Source: Butyricicoccus pullicaecorum
Lineage (GTDB): Bacteria > Bacillota > Clostridia > Oscillospirales > Butyricicoccaceae
Length of the DNA stretch: 64,000 nt
Direction of reading: 5' to 3'
NCBI GenBank assembly: GCA_018365995.1
Contig: JAGZIY010000005.1
Coordinates: 1 to 64,000 of the forward strand
Below the pieces are notes generated by a model, which made no database searches, was not told the DNA's origin, and worked only from the letters and a program-made list of their open reading frames with translations. Both the position numbers and the translations under genes were made by a program. Shown piece after piece: positions 43,617-53,800 of the stretch (positions are counted from its first letter, which is position 1; the number at the start of each line of letters is the position of its first letter).

Positions 43617-44765
43617 ATGCGCGTTATGATTTTATCGGTAACCGCCGGATTTGGTCACCACGCAACCGCAAAAGCTGTTGCAGATATGCTACGCGAGAAG
43701 GGCGCTGTTGTGGACACGGTTGATGTCTATGCCTATCTCAGCAGAATTGTTAAGGAAACCATTGACAAGGGTTATCTTTTTACCTCAAAGCACACACAAG
43801 AACTCTATCGGCTGGTCTATTTGCTGGCTGAAAATCACGGATCTGGTTATTTTGCGCACCCAATCTCTATCATCAATATTGTAAATGCACTGGGTGCTTC
43901 TAAATTTGCCCGTATCGTCAACGACTTTTCGCCCGATGCCATTGTCTGTACGCATGTGTTTGCAGCACAGCTGGTCAATGATCTCAAAAAAAGGCAGCTG
44001 TTAACAGCACCTACTATTGGCATCATCACAGATTATACGATACACCCTTATTGGGAGGACGTTCCAAACATTGAATATATTGTTACTGGCAGTGAGCTTC
44101 TCACGCACCGTGCAGTCAAAAGAGGAATTGACCCTTCACGAATCCTGCCGCTTGGTATCCCCATTCATCCCAAATTCTGTGAACCTATTTGTCAGCAAGA
44201 GGCGCGGCAGCGTCTTGGCATCGACCTTGAACGCCCAACTATCTTAATGATGGGCGGCAGCATGGGATATTCCAAAAATAAAAATTTGATCCGTCAGCTC
44301 AATCTCTGCGGTATCCCATTTCAGCTGCTGGTCGTATGCGGCAATAACAAAAAACAATATGAAGAAATGCTGCAAATGCAGGCACGGCAAGACGGTCCCT
44401 GTATTCTCTATCCCTATGGCTTTGTCAACAATGTGGAGGAAATGATGAGCGCGGCAGACTGCATTATCACAAAGCCCGGCGGACTGACCGTCTCCGAAGC
44501 ACTTGCAAAACATCTGCCCATGATTTTGGTCAATCCCATTCCCGGACACGAAGAACGCAATGTGGAATTCCTTATGAATAATGGTATGGCATGTCTCGTC
44601 ACCAAAACCTTTCCGGTAGATGAGGCAGTGTATCATCTGTTCAAAAGCCCGCACCGTCTGCGCACTGTGAGAGAGACAATGAGTGCCATTGCACACCCCG
44701 ATGCAACTGCACGTCTTTGCGATTTTATCTTAACAAAGCTGCCTGCACAGCATACCATTTCATAA
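43617..44765 (+). CDS. Processive diacylglycerol glycosyltransferase (UgtP/MGDG-synthase type)
   Basis: The 382-residue GT-B enzyme starts MRVMILSVTAGFGHHATAKA, the glycine/histidine acceptor motif of the MGDG synthase family. It has the nucleotide-sugar site near ITKPGGLTVSEALAKHLPMILVNPIPGHEERN. Relatives transfer glucose or galactose from UDP-sugars to diacylglycerol, making glycolipids and lipoteichoic acid anchors at the inner membrane face; in Bacillus, UgtP also tunes cell size. It lies 74 bases after spoVG, behind AAAAGGAG. Confidence 0.88.
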   Translation: MRVMILSVTAGFGHHATAKAVADMLREKGAVVDTVDVYAYLSRIVKETIDKGYLFTSKHTQELYRLVYLLAENHGSGYFAHPISIINIVNALGASKFARIVNDFSPDAIVCTHVFAAQLVNDLKKRQLLTAPTIGIITDYTIHPYWEDVPNIEYIVTGSELLTHRAVKRGIDPSRILPLGIPIHPKFCEPICQQEARQRLGIDLERPTILMMGGSMGYSKNKNLIRQLNLCGIPFQLLVVCGNNKKQYEEMLQMQARQDGPCILYPYGFVNNVEEMMSAADCIITKPGGLTVSEALAKHLPMILVNPIPGHEERNVEFLMNNGMACLVTKTFPVDEAVYHLFKSPHRLRTVRETMSAIAHPDATARLCDFILTKLPAQHTIS

Positions 44766-44766
44766 T

Positions 44767-44804
44767 AAAATGCACAGAATCCAAATGGACTCTGTGCATT
44801 TTTC
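44767..44804. terminator. Bidirectional terminator between glycosyltransferase and repair operon
   Basis: AAAATGCACAGA pairs with TCTGTGCATTTT, with an extra inner CC/GG pair. Both flanks are T/A-rich and the genes are convergent. Confidence 0.9.
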
Positions 44805-45300
44805 ATTTAACCGCTTGGGCAATCACACGGTATGCCTCTATCAGCCGTTCCTTTGACCACGCCGCATTTGCAGGACTGGTAGATGGCAGACAAACGGCTG
44901 CGATCCCCGTCCTAGGCTGGCATAATTTGGTATAATACTTGTGAGATGCCGTTCCCGTACAAAAAATCGCTTTCACCTGCGTCTGGGCAATGAGCCATTG
45001 TAAATCATTCGGTTCCGGATTGCGAATAGAGGTATCGCTCGCTCCCTTGATTTCACAAGCTGCAAGGGTATCCCACATTGCAATGTGATGTCTGTATGCC
45101 ATTTGCCGCTTTTCCTCTACGCTTTGTGGTGTCGGCTCATCAAACACGGCCGCCAAAACCGGCCAAAACCGATTTTGCGGATGCCCATAGAAAAATGCCT
45201 GTTCTCTGGATTTGGGACTTGGCATAGACCCTAAAATGAGCACTCTGGAGTCCGGCGCAAAAAGCGGTGGAAAATTATGTGTAACGCGGATATATTCCAT
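44803..45300 (-). CDS. DNA-deoxyinosine (hypoxanthine) glycosylase
   Basis: The 165-residue protein is a family 6-type member of the uracil-DNA-glycosylase superfamily. It shows LILGSMPSPKSRE (motif 1), YGHPQNRFWPVL and LPSTSPANAAW (motif 2), and it excises hypoxanthine formed by adenine deamination. I start it at 45300, where its ATG overlaps the mutY stop (TAATG); the longer frame lies inside mutY. It is the third gene of a repair operon. Confidence 0.93.
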   Translation of the reverse strand: MEYIRVTHNFPPLFAPDSRVLILGSMPSPKSREQAFFYGHPQNRFWPVLAAVFDEPTPQSVEEKRQMAYRHHIAMWDTLAACEIKGASDTSIRNPEPNDLQWLIAQTQVKAIFCTGTASHKYYTKLCQPRTGIAAVCLPSTSPANAAWSKERLIEAYRVIAQAVK

Positions 45301-46337
45301 TATTCTTCCTCCAGTACCTCCAAAAATGCACGAAATGCTGACGGCAGTGCATATTCCCCGCGCAGTTCGTTCGGTGTGACCCATATCAGTTCAGGGACAG
45401 GTGCACAAAGTTCTGCATAATATCCCGTCATATGCCATTCTATATGCGTAAAAATATGCTTTGCCGGAGACAACGACAGTAATTTCGCTGCTTTCCACCC
45501 ATTCTCTTCTAACTGCGCTTTAATTTCCCGCGGCCCGAGCTTTCTTTCATAGGCAGGAAGTTCCCACATACCCGCAAGCAGTCCCCTGTCCGGTCTGCGC
45601 CGAATCCCGACCAGCTTTCCGCAGCGTACCAAAATCACCGTGCGCTCTATAATCGTTCTCGCTTTCTTTGGTGTGCGCACGGGAATCTGATCCCATGTTT
45701 TTTCATGGAATGCACGACACAGGTGTGAAATCGGACAATCTGCACAGCGCGGTATTCCATTCGGAATACACACCATTGCCCCCAGTTCCATAAGCGCCTG
45801 ATTGAAGTCTCCGGCTCGGTCTTTTGGTATTATTTCCACAAGCTGTGCACGAAAGTCCCGCTTGACCTTCAAATCATCTACCGAACGAAAATCGCCCTGC
45901 ACCCGCGCGCATACGCGGAGTACATTGCCATCGACCGCAGGCTCTGGAAGTCCAAACGCAATCGATGCAATCGCACTGGCAGTATAGTCTCCAATTCCCG
46001 AAAGCGATAAAAGTGCTTTGTAATCGTTGGGCATTTGCCCATCATATTCCTCACACAACAAACACGCCGCCTTGTGCAGATTGCGTACCCGACTATAATA
46101 TCCAAGCCCCTCCCATAATTTGAGATAGACCTGCTCAGGTGCCTTTGCCAGTGCCTCAATATCTGGACACGCCTGTAAAAATCGTTCATAATACGGAATC
46201 ACTGCCTCTACCCGAGTTTGCTGGAGCATAATTTCAGATAACCATATCCGATAGGGATCCTTTGTATTCCGCCAAGGTAAATCCCGATGTCCCGCATCAT
46301 ACCATACAAGCAGCTCTGCTGCCATCTGCTTGGTCAT
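45300..46337 (-). CDS. mutY: A/G-specific adenine glycosylase
   Basis: MutY removes adenine mispaired with 8-oxoguanine. The 345-residue protein has the catalytic helix-hairpin-helix region (LLSLSGIGDYTASAIASIAFG followed by VDGNVLRVCARV). Four cysteines for the 4Fe-4S cluster are spaced C-X7-C-X2-C-X5-C in CIPNGIPRCADCPISHLC. The C-terminal NUDIX-like domain (about residues 225-345) reads 8-oxoguanine. Its start overlaps the thioesterase stop (ATGA) and its stop overlaps the next gene. Confidence 0.96.
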   Translation of the reverse strand: MTKQMAAELLVWYDAGHRDLPWRNTKDPYRIWLSEIMLQQTRVEAVIPYYERFLQACPDIEALAKAPEQVYLKLWEGLGYYSRVRNLHKAACLLCEEYDGQMPNDYKALLSLSGIGDYTASAIASIAFGLPEPAVDGNVLRVCARVQGDFRSVDDLKVKRDFRAQLVEIIPKDRAGDFNQALMELGAMVCIPNGIPRCADCPISHLCRAFHEKTWDQIPVRTPKKARTIIERTVILVRCGKLVGIRRRPDRGLLAGMWELPAYERKLGPREIKAQLEENGWKAAKLLSLSPAKHIFTHIEWHMTGYYAELCAPVPELIWVTPNELRGEYALPSAFRAFLEVLEEE

Positions 46338-46753
46338 TCGAGTGATTCCGTGCGTTCCCCAATATAGAACATAGTAAAGGTTGCCTGTGCAATCTCTGTT
46401 TCGTCTTCATCTGTAATGGTAACGCCATAAACCGCCGTTGTTCTTCCTACCTTGATTTCCTGTGTCTTTGCGAATAGGGACTGCCCATTTTTCCCCGGAC
46501 GCAGATACTGAATAGAGGCGTTTAGCGTTACGCCAACCCGCCCATAAGAGGCTGCCGCGGTTCCGGCTGCTGTATCACAAAGGGCATAGATTGCACCACC
46601 ATGCGCGTTCCCAAGTGCATTCAAGATGCCCTCCCCTGCTGGAAGCTCTACTTCCGCATATCCCGGACGAATCGTGCGTATGCGCATACCCAAGAGTTCA
46701 TTAAATCCGCCATTCTCCTGTTTCTGGCGGAGAAAAGCCAAAGTATCTGACAT
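46334..46753 (-). CDS. PaaI-type hotdog-fold thioesterase
   Basis: The 139-residue protein has the hotdog fold. Typical blocks are the LGNAHGGAIYALCDTAAGTAA stretch, with the active-site HGG and acidic residue, then VTLNASIQYLRPGK and VGRTTAVYGVTI. Relatives hydrolyse acyl- or aryl-CoA esters; the substrate cannot be told. It is first in the operon with mutY and the hypoxanthine glycosylase, perhaps only by co-transcription. Confidence 0.88.
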   Translation of the reverse strand: MSDTLAFLRQKQENGGFNELLGMRIRTIRPGYAEVELPAGEGILNALGNAHGGAIYALCDTAAGTAAASYGRVGVTLNASIQYLRPGKNGQSLFAKTQEIKVGRTTAVYGVTITDEDETEIAQATFTMFYIGERTESLE

Positions 46754-46890
46754 AAATATAAAAAATCCTTTCTACTAAATCGTCTTGTGTTATCATATCA
46801 TATTTACAGATTTTCGTAAACCGCCTAAGCGAACGCCAAAAAATATCAAATATCCTGCACAAGTTTGGATATGTTTTGTTCTATTTGACA

Positions 46891-46920
46891 TTGACAGACC
46901 GGTTAGCAATCACTTACAAT
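46891..46920 (+). promoter_or_regulatory. Promoter of the feo operon
   Basis: TTGACA (46891-46896), 18 bases and TACAAT (46915-46920). A second TTGACA lies directly upstream (46885-46890). GTTAACTAAAGGTAAC just downstream has GTTA/TAAC ends and could be a metal-regulator site, which is speculative. Confidence 0.6.
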
Positions 46921-46972
46921 AAAACATGAGAAGTTAACTAAAGGTAACAAATGGAGGCATCAATCAGATATC

Positions 46973-47200
46973 ATGAACAAATCGCTTGCACAACTCAAAC
47001 CCGGACAGTCTGGGATCGTAGAAAGCTTAAGTGCAGAAGGTGCAATCAAACGACACTTTCTAGATATGGGAATTACAAAAGGCGTGTGTATTACGGTAGA
47101 TCGTGTTGCCCCTTTTGGGGATCCTATCGCGGTACGACTTCGCGGTTATAGTCTCTCCCTTCGCCGTGAAGAAGCTGCCAATATACTTTTGGAGGACTGA
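46973..47200 (+). CDS. feoA: Ferrous iron transport protein A
   Basis: The 75-residue SH3-like protein has the FeoA pattern: LKPGQSGIVESL, RHFLDMGITKG and the C-terminal GYSLSLRREEA. FeoA is a small cytoplasmic partner of the FeoB iron channel. The nearest GGAGG lies 15 bases before the ATG, longer than usual, but no better start is seen. FeoB follows after 5 bases. Confidence 0.94.
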   Translation: MNKSLAQLKPGQSGIVESLSAEGAIKRHFLDMGITKGVCITVDRVAPFGDPIAVRLRGYSLSLRREEAANILLED

Positions 47201-47205
47201 TAAAC

Positions 47206-49209
47206 ATGCAGACAATCGCAATTATCGGAAACCCAAACAGCGGCAAGACCACGCTATTCAATCGTCTTACAGGCTCCAATCAACATGTCGGCAACTGGCC
47301 CGGTGTTACTATCGACCGGAAAACCGGTCACATCGAGCATGCAGGCAAGCGGGTTGATGCTGTCGATCTGCCCGGCATCTATTCGCTCTCTCCCTATACA
47401 CAAGAAGAAATCATTGCCCGTGAGTTTGTGCTTTCCGACGAGCTGGACGGTATACTGAATATTGTAGATGCCACCAATTTGGAGCGCAACCTCTATCTCA
47501 CCATGCAGCTGATTGGGCTCGGACTTCCCATGATTATCGCACTCAACTTTATTGACGATGTGGAGGCTCAAGATATCCATATCGACTGTGAAAAAATGAG
47601 TGCACATTTAGGCGTCCCTGTACTCCCGATTTCTGCCCGACGTGGCATTGGCATTTCATCTCTGTTAGATGCGGTGACAGGAAAGATACATCCGCCAACA
47701 CATCAGCCTGCATATTTGCACGGTGTCGGTGCCGCGATTCGCCATGGCGCTGAGATTTTGGAAAAAAGTGATCTGCGCGCTTGCAGCCGTCCCTTTTATG
47801 CAGCAAAATTATTAGAAGATGACCCTCAAATCGTTTCCCATATCCAGCTGACCGCAGAACAGCGCGCCCAAATGGACGCACTTGCAGATGCACTCTGCGC
47901 ACATGATATCGGACAAGACCATGAAATGCTGTTTGCTGACGCATTTTATGATTACATTGAAGGGGTCGTTCACGAAAGTGTAACCCGCCCTTCCATCCCC
48001 AAACAAACACCAACCACATGCATTGACCGCATCGTCATGCAAAAATGGCTCGCACTCCCTATCTTTATTGCCATTATGGCGCTGATGTTTTGGACAACTT
48101 TTGGCCCTGTTGGTGAGACACTCAAGGGCGCACTGGAATCTCTGCTTCAGGAGGGCATTGCACCGAATCTCGAGGCTCTGCTGCTTACACTCGGAACCTC
48201 TGACTGGATCATTAGCCTGATTTGTGATGGAATCATTGGCGGCGTGGGCGGCGTTGTCTCCTTTCTCCCGCAAATCATCATTTTATTCTTTTTCCTATCC
48301 ATGCTGGAAGACACTGGATATCTCGCGCGCATTGCATTTATTATGGACACGCTGCTCAGACGTATCGGACTTTCCGGTAAATCCTTTGTCCCCATGCTGA
48401 TGGGCTTTGGCTGTACAACCCCTGCTGTCATGGCAGCGCGCACCATGGAAAACGAAAAGGATCGCCGCATGACCATTATGCTGACGCCATTCATGTCCTG
48501 TGGAGCCAAGCTTCCAGTCTACGCATTGGTGGCTGGTGCCATATTCGGCAAACATGCAAGCCTTGTCATCATCAGCTTGTATATATTGGGCATTTTGATG
48601 TCCATTTTCGCCGGAGCTCTGCTTCAAAAAACCGTTTTCAAAGGTGTATCCTCTGGTTTTGTCTTAGAGCTTCCACCTTATCGTTTGCCTACATGGAAGG
48701 GTACCATACGCAGCATGTACGACAAGGCAAAGGACTTCCTGACAAAAGCTGGTACGATCATCTTCCTCATGTCTATCCTTATCTGGCTGTTACAGAACTT
48801 CACACCCACTTTATCGGTTGCAGCCTCTCCAGAGTCCTCCATTTTGGGTATATTCGGTCGTATGATTGCACCGATTTTTGCACCACTGGGATTTGGAACA
48901 TGGCAAGCATCTGTTGCCTTGCTCACAGGTCTGATTGCCAAAGAAACCGTTGTATCCACCATGAATGTGCTCTATGGGGTATCTACCAGTGCACAGCTGA
49001 GCATAATCCTTTCTGGTGTCTTTTCACCGGCAGCAGCATATGCCTTTTTGGTGTTTATCCTGCTCTATATGCCCTGCATCTCAGCTTTTGCAACCATTAA
49101 GCGTGAAATGGGCGGCTGGTCGTGGGCACTGAGCGCTGCTGCCTTCCAAACCTTACTGGCTTGGATCACATCATTTGCCGTATACCATATTGGTATGCTC
49201 CTGTTTTAG
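47206..49209 (+). CDS. feoB: Ferrous iron transport protein B
   Basis: FeoB is the G-protein-coupled Fe2+ importer. The 667-residue protein has an N-terminal GTPase domain (G1 IGNPNSGKTTLFN, G3 VDLPGIYSL, NFIDD in the G4 area), a GDI-like helical spacer, and about eight transmembrane helices. The Gate motifs contain conserved cysteines (LMGFGCTTPAVMA and TPFMSCGAKLPVY). GGAGG precedes the ATG. The operon is feoA-feoB-regulator. Confidence 0.97.
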   Translation: MQTIAIIGNPNSGKTTLFNRLTGSNQHVGNWPGVTIDRKTGHIEHAGKRVDAVDLPGIYSLSPYTQEEIIAREFVLSDELDGILNIVDATNLERNLYLTMQLIGLGLPMIIALNFIDDVEAQDIHIDCEKMSAHLGVPVLPISARRGIGISSLLDAVTGKIHPPTHQPAYLHGVGAAIRHGAEILEKSDLRACSRPFYAAKLLEDDPQIVSHIQLTAEQRAQMDALADALCAHDIGQDHEMLFADAFYDYIEGVVHESVTRPSIPKQTPTTCIDRIVMQKWLALPIFIAIMALMFWTTFGPVGETLKGALESLLQEGIAPNLEALLLTLGTSDWIISLICDGIIGGVGGVVSFLPQIIILFFFLSMLEDTGYLARIAFIMDTLLRRIGLSGKSFVPMLMGFGCTTPAVMAARTMENEKDRRMTIMLTPFMSCGAKLPVYALVAGAIFGKHASLVIISLYILGILMSIFAGALLQKTVFKGVSSGFVLELPPYRLPTWKGTIRSMYDKAKDFLTKAGTIIFLMSILIWLLQNFTPTLSVAASPESSILGIFGRMIAPIFAPLGFGTWQASVALLTGLIAKETVVSTMNVLYGVSTSAQLSIILSGVFSPAAAYAFLVFILLYMPCISAFATIKREMGGWSWALSAAAFQTLLAWITSFAVYHIGMLLF

Positions 49210-49224
49210 TTTTGGAGGTGTCCT

Positions 49225-49602
49225 ATGCGACAGATTCATGAATCTGGCGAAAACTATTTGGAAGTGATTTTGGATATTCAAAATGAACTTGGTACCGTTC
49301 GTTCAGTGGAAATTGCCCGGCGTGTCGGCGTATCCCGTGCTTCTGTTTCCAAGGCTCTCAGTGTCCTGCGAGACATGGGACTGGTCGAGCCCGCCTATTA
49401 TAGTGATGTTGTGCTCACTGAGGCTGGGCTTGCGCACGCACGCGAGATTCGTCACCGTCATGATTTGCTCTGCCGTTATCTGCGCGATGTTTTAGGGGTT
49501 TCGCCGGAAACCGCCGAACATGATGCATGCCGTATCGAGCACGTCGTTTCTGATGAACTCATTCACCGTCTTGAATATATTTTACGGGAGGAAGATCAAT
49601 GA
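49225..49602 (+). CDS. MntR/DtxR-family metal-dependent regulator
   Basis: The 125-residue protein has the short MntR form, without the SH3 domain of DtxR. It has an N-terminal winged helix (SVEIARRVGVSRASVSKALSVLRDMGLV) and a helical dimerisation/metal domain with candidate ligands in RHRHDLL, AEHDACRIEHV and a late His. It sits directly after feoB, so it probably senses Fe2+ or Mn2+ and controls this operon. The HAD gene overlaps its end by four bases. Confidence 0.9.
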   Translation: MRQIHESGENYLEVILDIQNELGTVRSVEIARRVGVSRASVSKALSVLRDMGLVEPAYYSDVVLTEAGLAHAREIRHRHDLLCRYLRDVLGVSPETAEHDACRIEHVVSDELIHRLEYILREEDQ

Positions 49603-50402
49603 TTCAGCTGATTGCGGCAGATTTAGACGGAACACTGCTGGACAGCAAAAAGCAGTTATCCCCTGATTTATTCCCGCTCATCCGTCAACTGCGAAAAAAC
49701 AATATCCATTTTGCAGCTGCAAGCGGACGGCAATATGATAACCTGCATATGCTGTTTTCAGAGGTCTGTGACGAAATTTCCTTTATCTGCGAAAATGGTG
49801 CTGCGGTTTATCATCACTCCAATTGTCTCTTTGCTGACCAAATGCCTGCACAATATTTTATTCCACCCATTCTCTCCATTCGTACACTTCCCGATGTCAA
49901 CGCCGTTCTGTGTACCCATACGGGCGCTTTTATCGAATGCAGCACAGACACCGAATTTGTTAAGAATGCACAGATGTATTACGAAAAACTTACTATTGTA
50001 CCCGATCTCATTGCGGTATTGGCACAGCAGCCCGCATTTAAGCTTGCTGTCTTTGAGAAAGCGCACGCCGAAACCGGCTGCTTTCCCATACTCCGTTCCT
50101 ATACTGATCACTTTGCTGTCGTCCTTTCAGGTGCAGACTGGGTAGATCTCATGAATCCAAAAACCAATAAGGGCATCGGGCTTCAGCAGCTTGCGGCACA
50201 TCTGCATATCCCACTCTGTAATACTATGGCATTTGGTGACTATCTCAATGATACCGAATTGCTGCAAACCGCAGGTTGTGCATTTGTAATGGAAAACGGG
50301 CATCCGGCGCTGAAACAAATCGCTGACCATATCGCCCCCTCCAACGAGGAAAATGGCGTTGTTCGTGCCATTCAATCTTATTTTCATTTAACGAAATCAT
50401 AA
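49599..50402 (+). CDS. Cof-type HAD-superfamily phosphatase
   Basis: The 267-residue protein has the catalytic DLDGTLLDSKKQL (nucleophile and acid Asp), ASGRQYDN (motif II), the conserved Lys in NPKTNKGIGLQQL and GDYLNDTELLQTAG (motif IV). The type C2 cap lies between about residues 85 and 190. Relatives dephosphorylate sugar phosphates or flavin precursors. It starts inside the end of the MntR-like gene (ATGA) and closes the feo operon. Confidence 0.92.
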   Translation: MIQLIAADLDGTLLDSKKQLSPDLFPLIRQLRKNNIHFAAASGRQYDNLHMLFSEVCDEISFICENGAAVYHHSNCLFADQMPAQYFIPPILSIRTLPDVNAVLCTHTGAFIECSTDTEFVKNAQMYYEKLTIVPDLIAVLAQQPAFKLAVFEKAHAETGCFPILRSYTDHFAVVLSGADWVDLMNPKTNKGIGLQQLAAHLHIPLCNTMAFGDYLNDTELLQTAGCAFVMENGHPALKQIADHIAPSNEENGVVRAIQSYFHLTKS

Positions 50403-50430
50403 GGAAGCGGATTTTCCGCTTCCTTTCTTT
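50401..50430 (+). terminator. Terminator after the feo operon
   Basis: AAGGAAGCGGA-TTT-TCCGCTTCCTT followed by TCTTTG; the stem begins inside the HAD stop codon. Confidence 0.88.
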
Positions 50431-50854
50431 GTTATAATACTCTAAAAAAATTGAGGTTTTCCTTTGGATTCCCCAATTTTAGTCCTCCATACTGCGAAAT
50501 ATTTTGTTATTTCAATATATTATACGTTTTTTCTTTTCCCATTCGTTAAACCTGCACAATTTCTACCTTGTTTTTTCAGTAAAAAAATGCCTTGAAGTGT
50601 GATATAAATTAAGATATAGTTAAGTCATCCATTAAAGCATATGAGACAATACAACGGGGGACACACAGATATTGATACAATTTTTCAAAGCAACCACATA
50701 ATATAAACCGTGTTACTTAGAATAATTTTATCCTTATAAAAGTTTGTAAAATTAACTAAAAATCTCATGCAAAACAACTTTTATGTCCGATTATGCTTTA
50801 TATTTGAAACTCTTTTTTAGAGTGTTCATTTCACAGGTAATTTTGGAGGTAATC
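50431..50854 (+). promoter_or_regulatory. Upstream region and promoter of the beta-galactosidase gene
   Basis: About 420 AT-rich bases without another gene. TTGAAG (50592-50597), 17 bases and TATAGT (50615-50620) form a good promoter. The leader would be about 230 bases. I see no riboswitch and no clear catabolite-response element. Confidence 0.55.
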
Positions 50855-53800
50855 ATGAAAAAGAAACAACAACAGGCCGTCAGCTTTCTTCTGGCTGCTA
50901 CACTTGGTTCTTCTCTGCTTGCCGGCGGAGTGCAAACAGCTCAGGCACTCGATGCCAGCAATGATGGTTCCGGCAAAACAGTCACCGATATTCCAAAACC
51001 CGCCGATCCCAACGGCAGCATATTCAAAGGTGAGGAATGGTACGACCAGCGCAGTGTCTTTGAGGTCAACCGAGAAGATGCACACACAAGCTTCTATTCT
51101 TTCGCAAGCGTAGAAGATGCACGTATACGAAACCGCGACAACTCCCCAGCCTACCAATCTCTCAACGGCACATGGAAATTCTCCTATGCACAGACACCTC
51201 ATGAACGCAATGAGGAATTTTTCAAAAAAGATTACGATGTCAGCAGTTGGGACGATATTACCGTTCCCTCAAACTGGCAGACACAGGGCTATGATTCCCC
51301 TAAATACACAGATACCCGCCTGCCATGGGAGGGTGTAGAAACCCCACCGCTCGGCGTATCTCCAACCGTTTACAATCCCGTTGGTTCCTATCGCCGTGAT
51401 TTTACTACTCCCAAGGATTGGGATGGCAAAGAGGTTTTTGTTTCTTTTCAGGGTGTAGAATCTGCATTCTATGTATGGGTCAACGGTCAATATGTCGGTT
51501 ACAGTGAGGACAGCTATACCGCTGCGGAATTTGATATCAGCAAGTTCTTAAACCCCGCTGGTGAGAAAAACTCCATCTCAGTTCAAGTCTATCGTTGGTC
51601 AGATGGCAGTTATCTGGAGGATCAGGACTTTATCCGCCTGAGCGGTATTTTCCGTGATACCTTCCTGTACTGCAAGGATAAAAATGCCTCCCTCTTTGAT
51701 TTCCGTTATACAACCGATTTGGACGAAAAATATGTTAATGCCTCCCTCAATTGCGAGGCCGTCCTGCGCAATTATTCCGGAAATGCGCCAGAGGGATATA
51801 CAGTAGACACTATTTTGTTCGATGCAGCTGGTAAGGAAGTTGTAAAACAAAACCTTCCAGTTTCTTTTAAAGATGGTGAGGCACAGATCAAGCATACCTT
51901 TGCTGTGCAAAATCCTGCAAAGTGGTCTGCCGAAGCACCGAACCTGTATCAGCTTGTTTTTGTACTTAAGGATCCAAATGGCGCCATTGTAGAGACTGCT
52001 GGCTGCAATGTTGGTTTCCGTGAGATCTCCATTCGAAACAACGGTACCAACCAAGCCCAAATCATCATCAACGGGCAGCCGATTATGATGAAGGGTGTCA
52101 ATCGTCATGAAACCATGCCCAAAACAGGTCGCCATGTCACCGAAGAAAGCATGATTCAAGATATCAAGCTCATGAAGCAGTATAATATCAACGCAGTGCG
52201 CAATTCGCACTATCCGAATGAACCGCGCTGGTATGAGCTGTGTGATGAATATGGTCTTTATATGATCGATGAGGCAAACATCGAGTCGCATGGTGTCAAT
52301 GACCAGATCCCACAAAGTGACCCTGAATGGATCAAGGCTTGTAAGGATCGTATGCGTTCTACCATTGAGCGCAGTAAAAACCACCCGTCCATCATCATGT
52401 GGTCACTTGGCAACGAATCCTACAACGGTGATACATGGGCAGAACTTGGCAAACTGTGCAAGGAACTCGATGACACCCGTCTGGTACACTATGAGGGACA
52501 TCGAGATATCCCTGAAGTCGATGTTTGGTCTCGTATGTATCGTCGTGTCAATCAGCTGGATATTGATGACCCCATCAAAAATCCGCTCGGCTGGTATGGC
52601 GAGCACGGTACAAAGCCTGCCATGCAGTGCGAATATGCACACGCAATGGGCAATGGCGTTGGTAATTTACAAGAATACTGGGACGTATATGAAAAATATC
52701 CCAATATTCAGGGTGGCTTTATCTGGGACTGGGTCGATCAAACCATCCAGATGGAGACCCCTACGGACAAGCTCCTGCAAAATGATGGTATGCCGATTCC
52801 AGTCACACTCAAAGGTGAACTGGTCTCTGATGGACATTCTGGTAAATCCATGAAGGGATATGCAACCTGCTATAATGATCCAGCTCTGGTATTCAGCGGC
52901 AATCAGCCCTTTACGCTGGAGGCATGGGTAAAACCAGACAAGGGCGATTCTACTGGTCCTATCATCACCAAGGGAAATGATGAATGGATGTGTACCGAAT
53001 CCTATGGTATCAAGCGCCAGATTCGCTACAATGAATCCACACAGCAGAAGGCATCTGATAAGCTGGAGTTTTATATCTATAATACCCAATGGGATGACGA
53101 GAATGGTGTTTATGAAAAGGTTGTTGCCTCTTTCGACACGCCAGAGAATTGGGCAGAGCAGTGGCATCATATCGCTGGAACCTTTGACGGCAAAAACATG
53201 AAACTATATCTCGACGGAAAGGAAGTCGCATCTGCCGTCAACGAAAAGGGAATTGCCTATGGCGGTAACGCAGTGGGTATCGGTGCCGATGTGACATACG
53301 ACGCACAAAACCCAAATGTACCTGCTGTATTTGAAGGGCTTATTGATGAAGTACGCATTTCCAAGAAGGCTCTCTCAGCTGTGGAACTGCAAAAGACCGA
53401 CCGCAAGCCCGATGACAGCACTCTGGTATGGCTTGACTTTGACCAGTTCACAGAAAAGAACTATGCACAAAAGGAATATTTCAGCTTTGGTGGCGATTGG
53501 CAGAACATTCCGGAAGGCAACCCCAATAATAAGAACTTCTGCGCAAATGGTCTGGTCTCCGCAGACCGCACAGTGCAGCCTGAGCTCATGGAAGTAAAGA
53601 AAGTATACCAGAATGTTGGAATCACTTCGGAAGATCCACTCTCCGGTACCATCAAACTCAATAACAAATATCTCTTTACAAACCTGAACGAATTTGATGC
53701 AAAGTGGGAGCTGCTTGAAGATGGTGTTCCGATTCAGGAGGGTAAGTTCTCCGCTGATGATCTCAATGTTGCACCACTGACCGAAAAGACAGTAAAACTC

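Noticed and set aside
51599..52384. 261-codon minus-strand frame inside the beta-galactosidase gene
   Set aside because: It lies opposite the catalytic domain of a clear enzyme and has no ribosome site.
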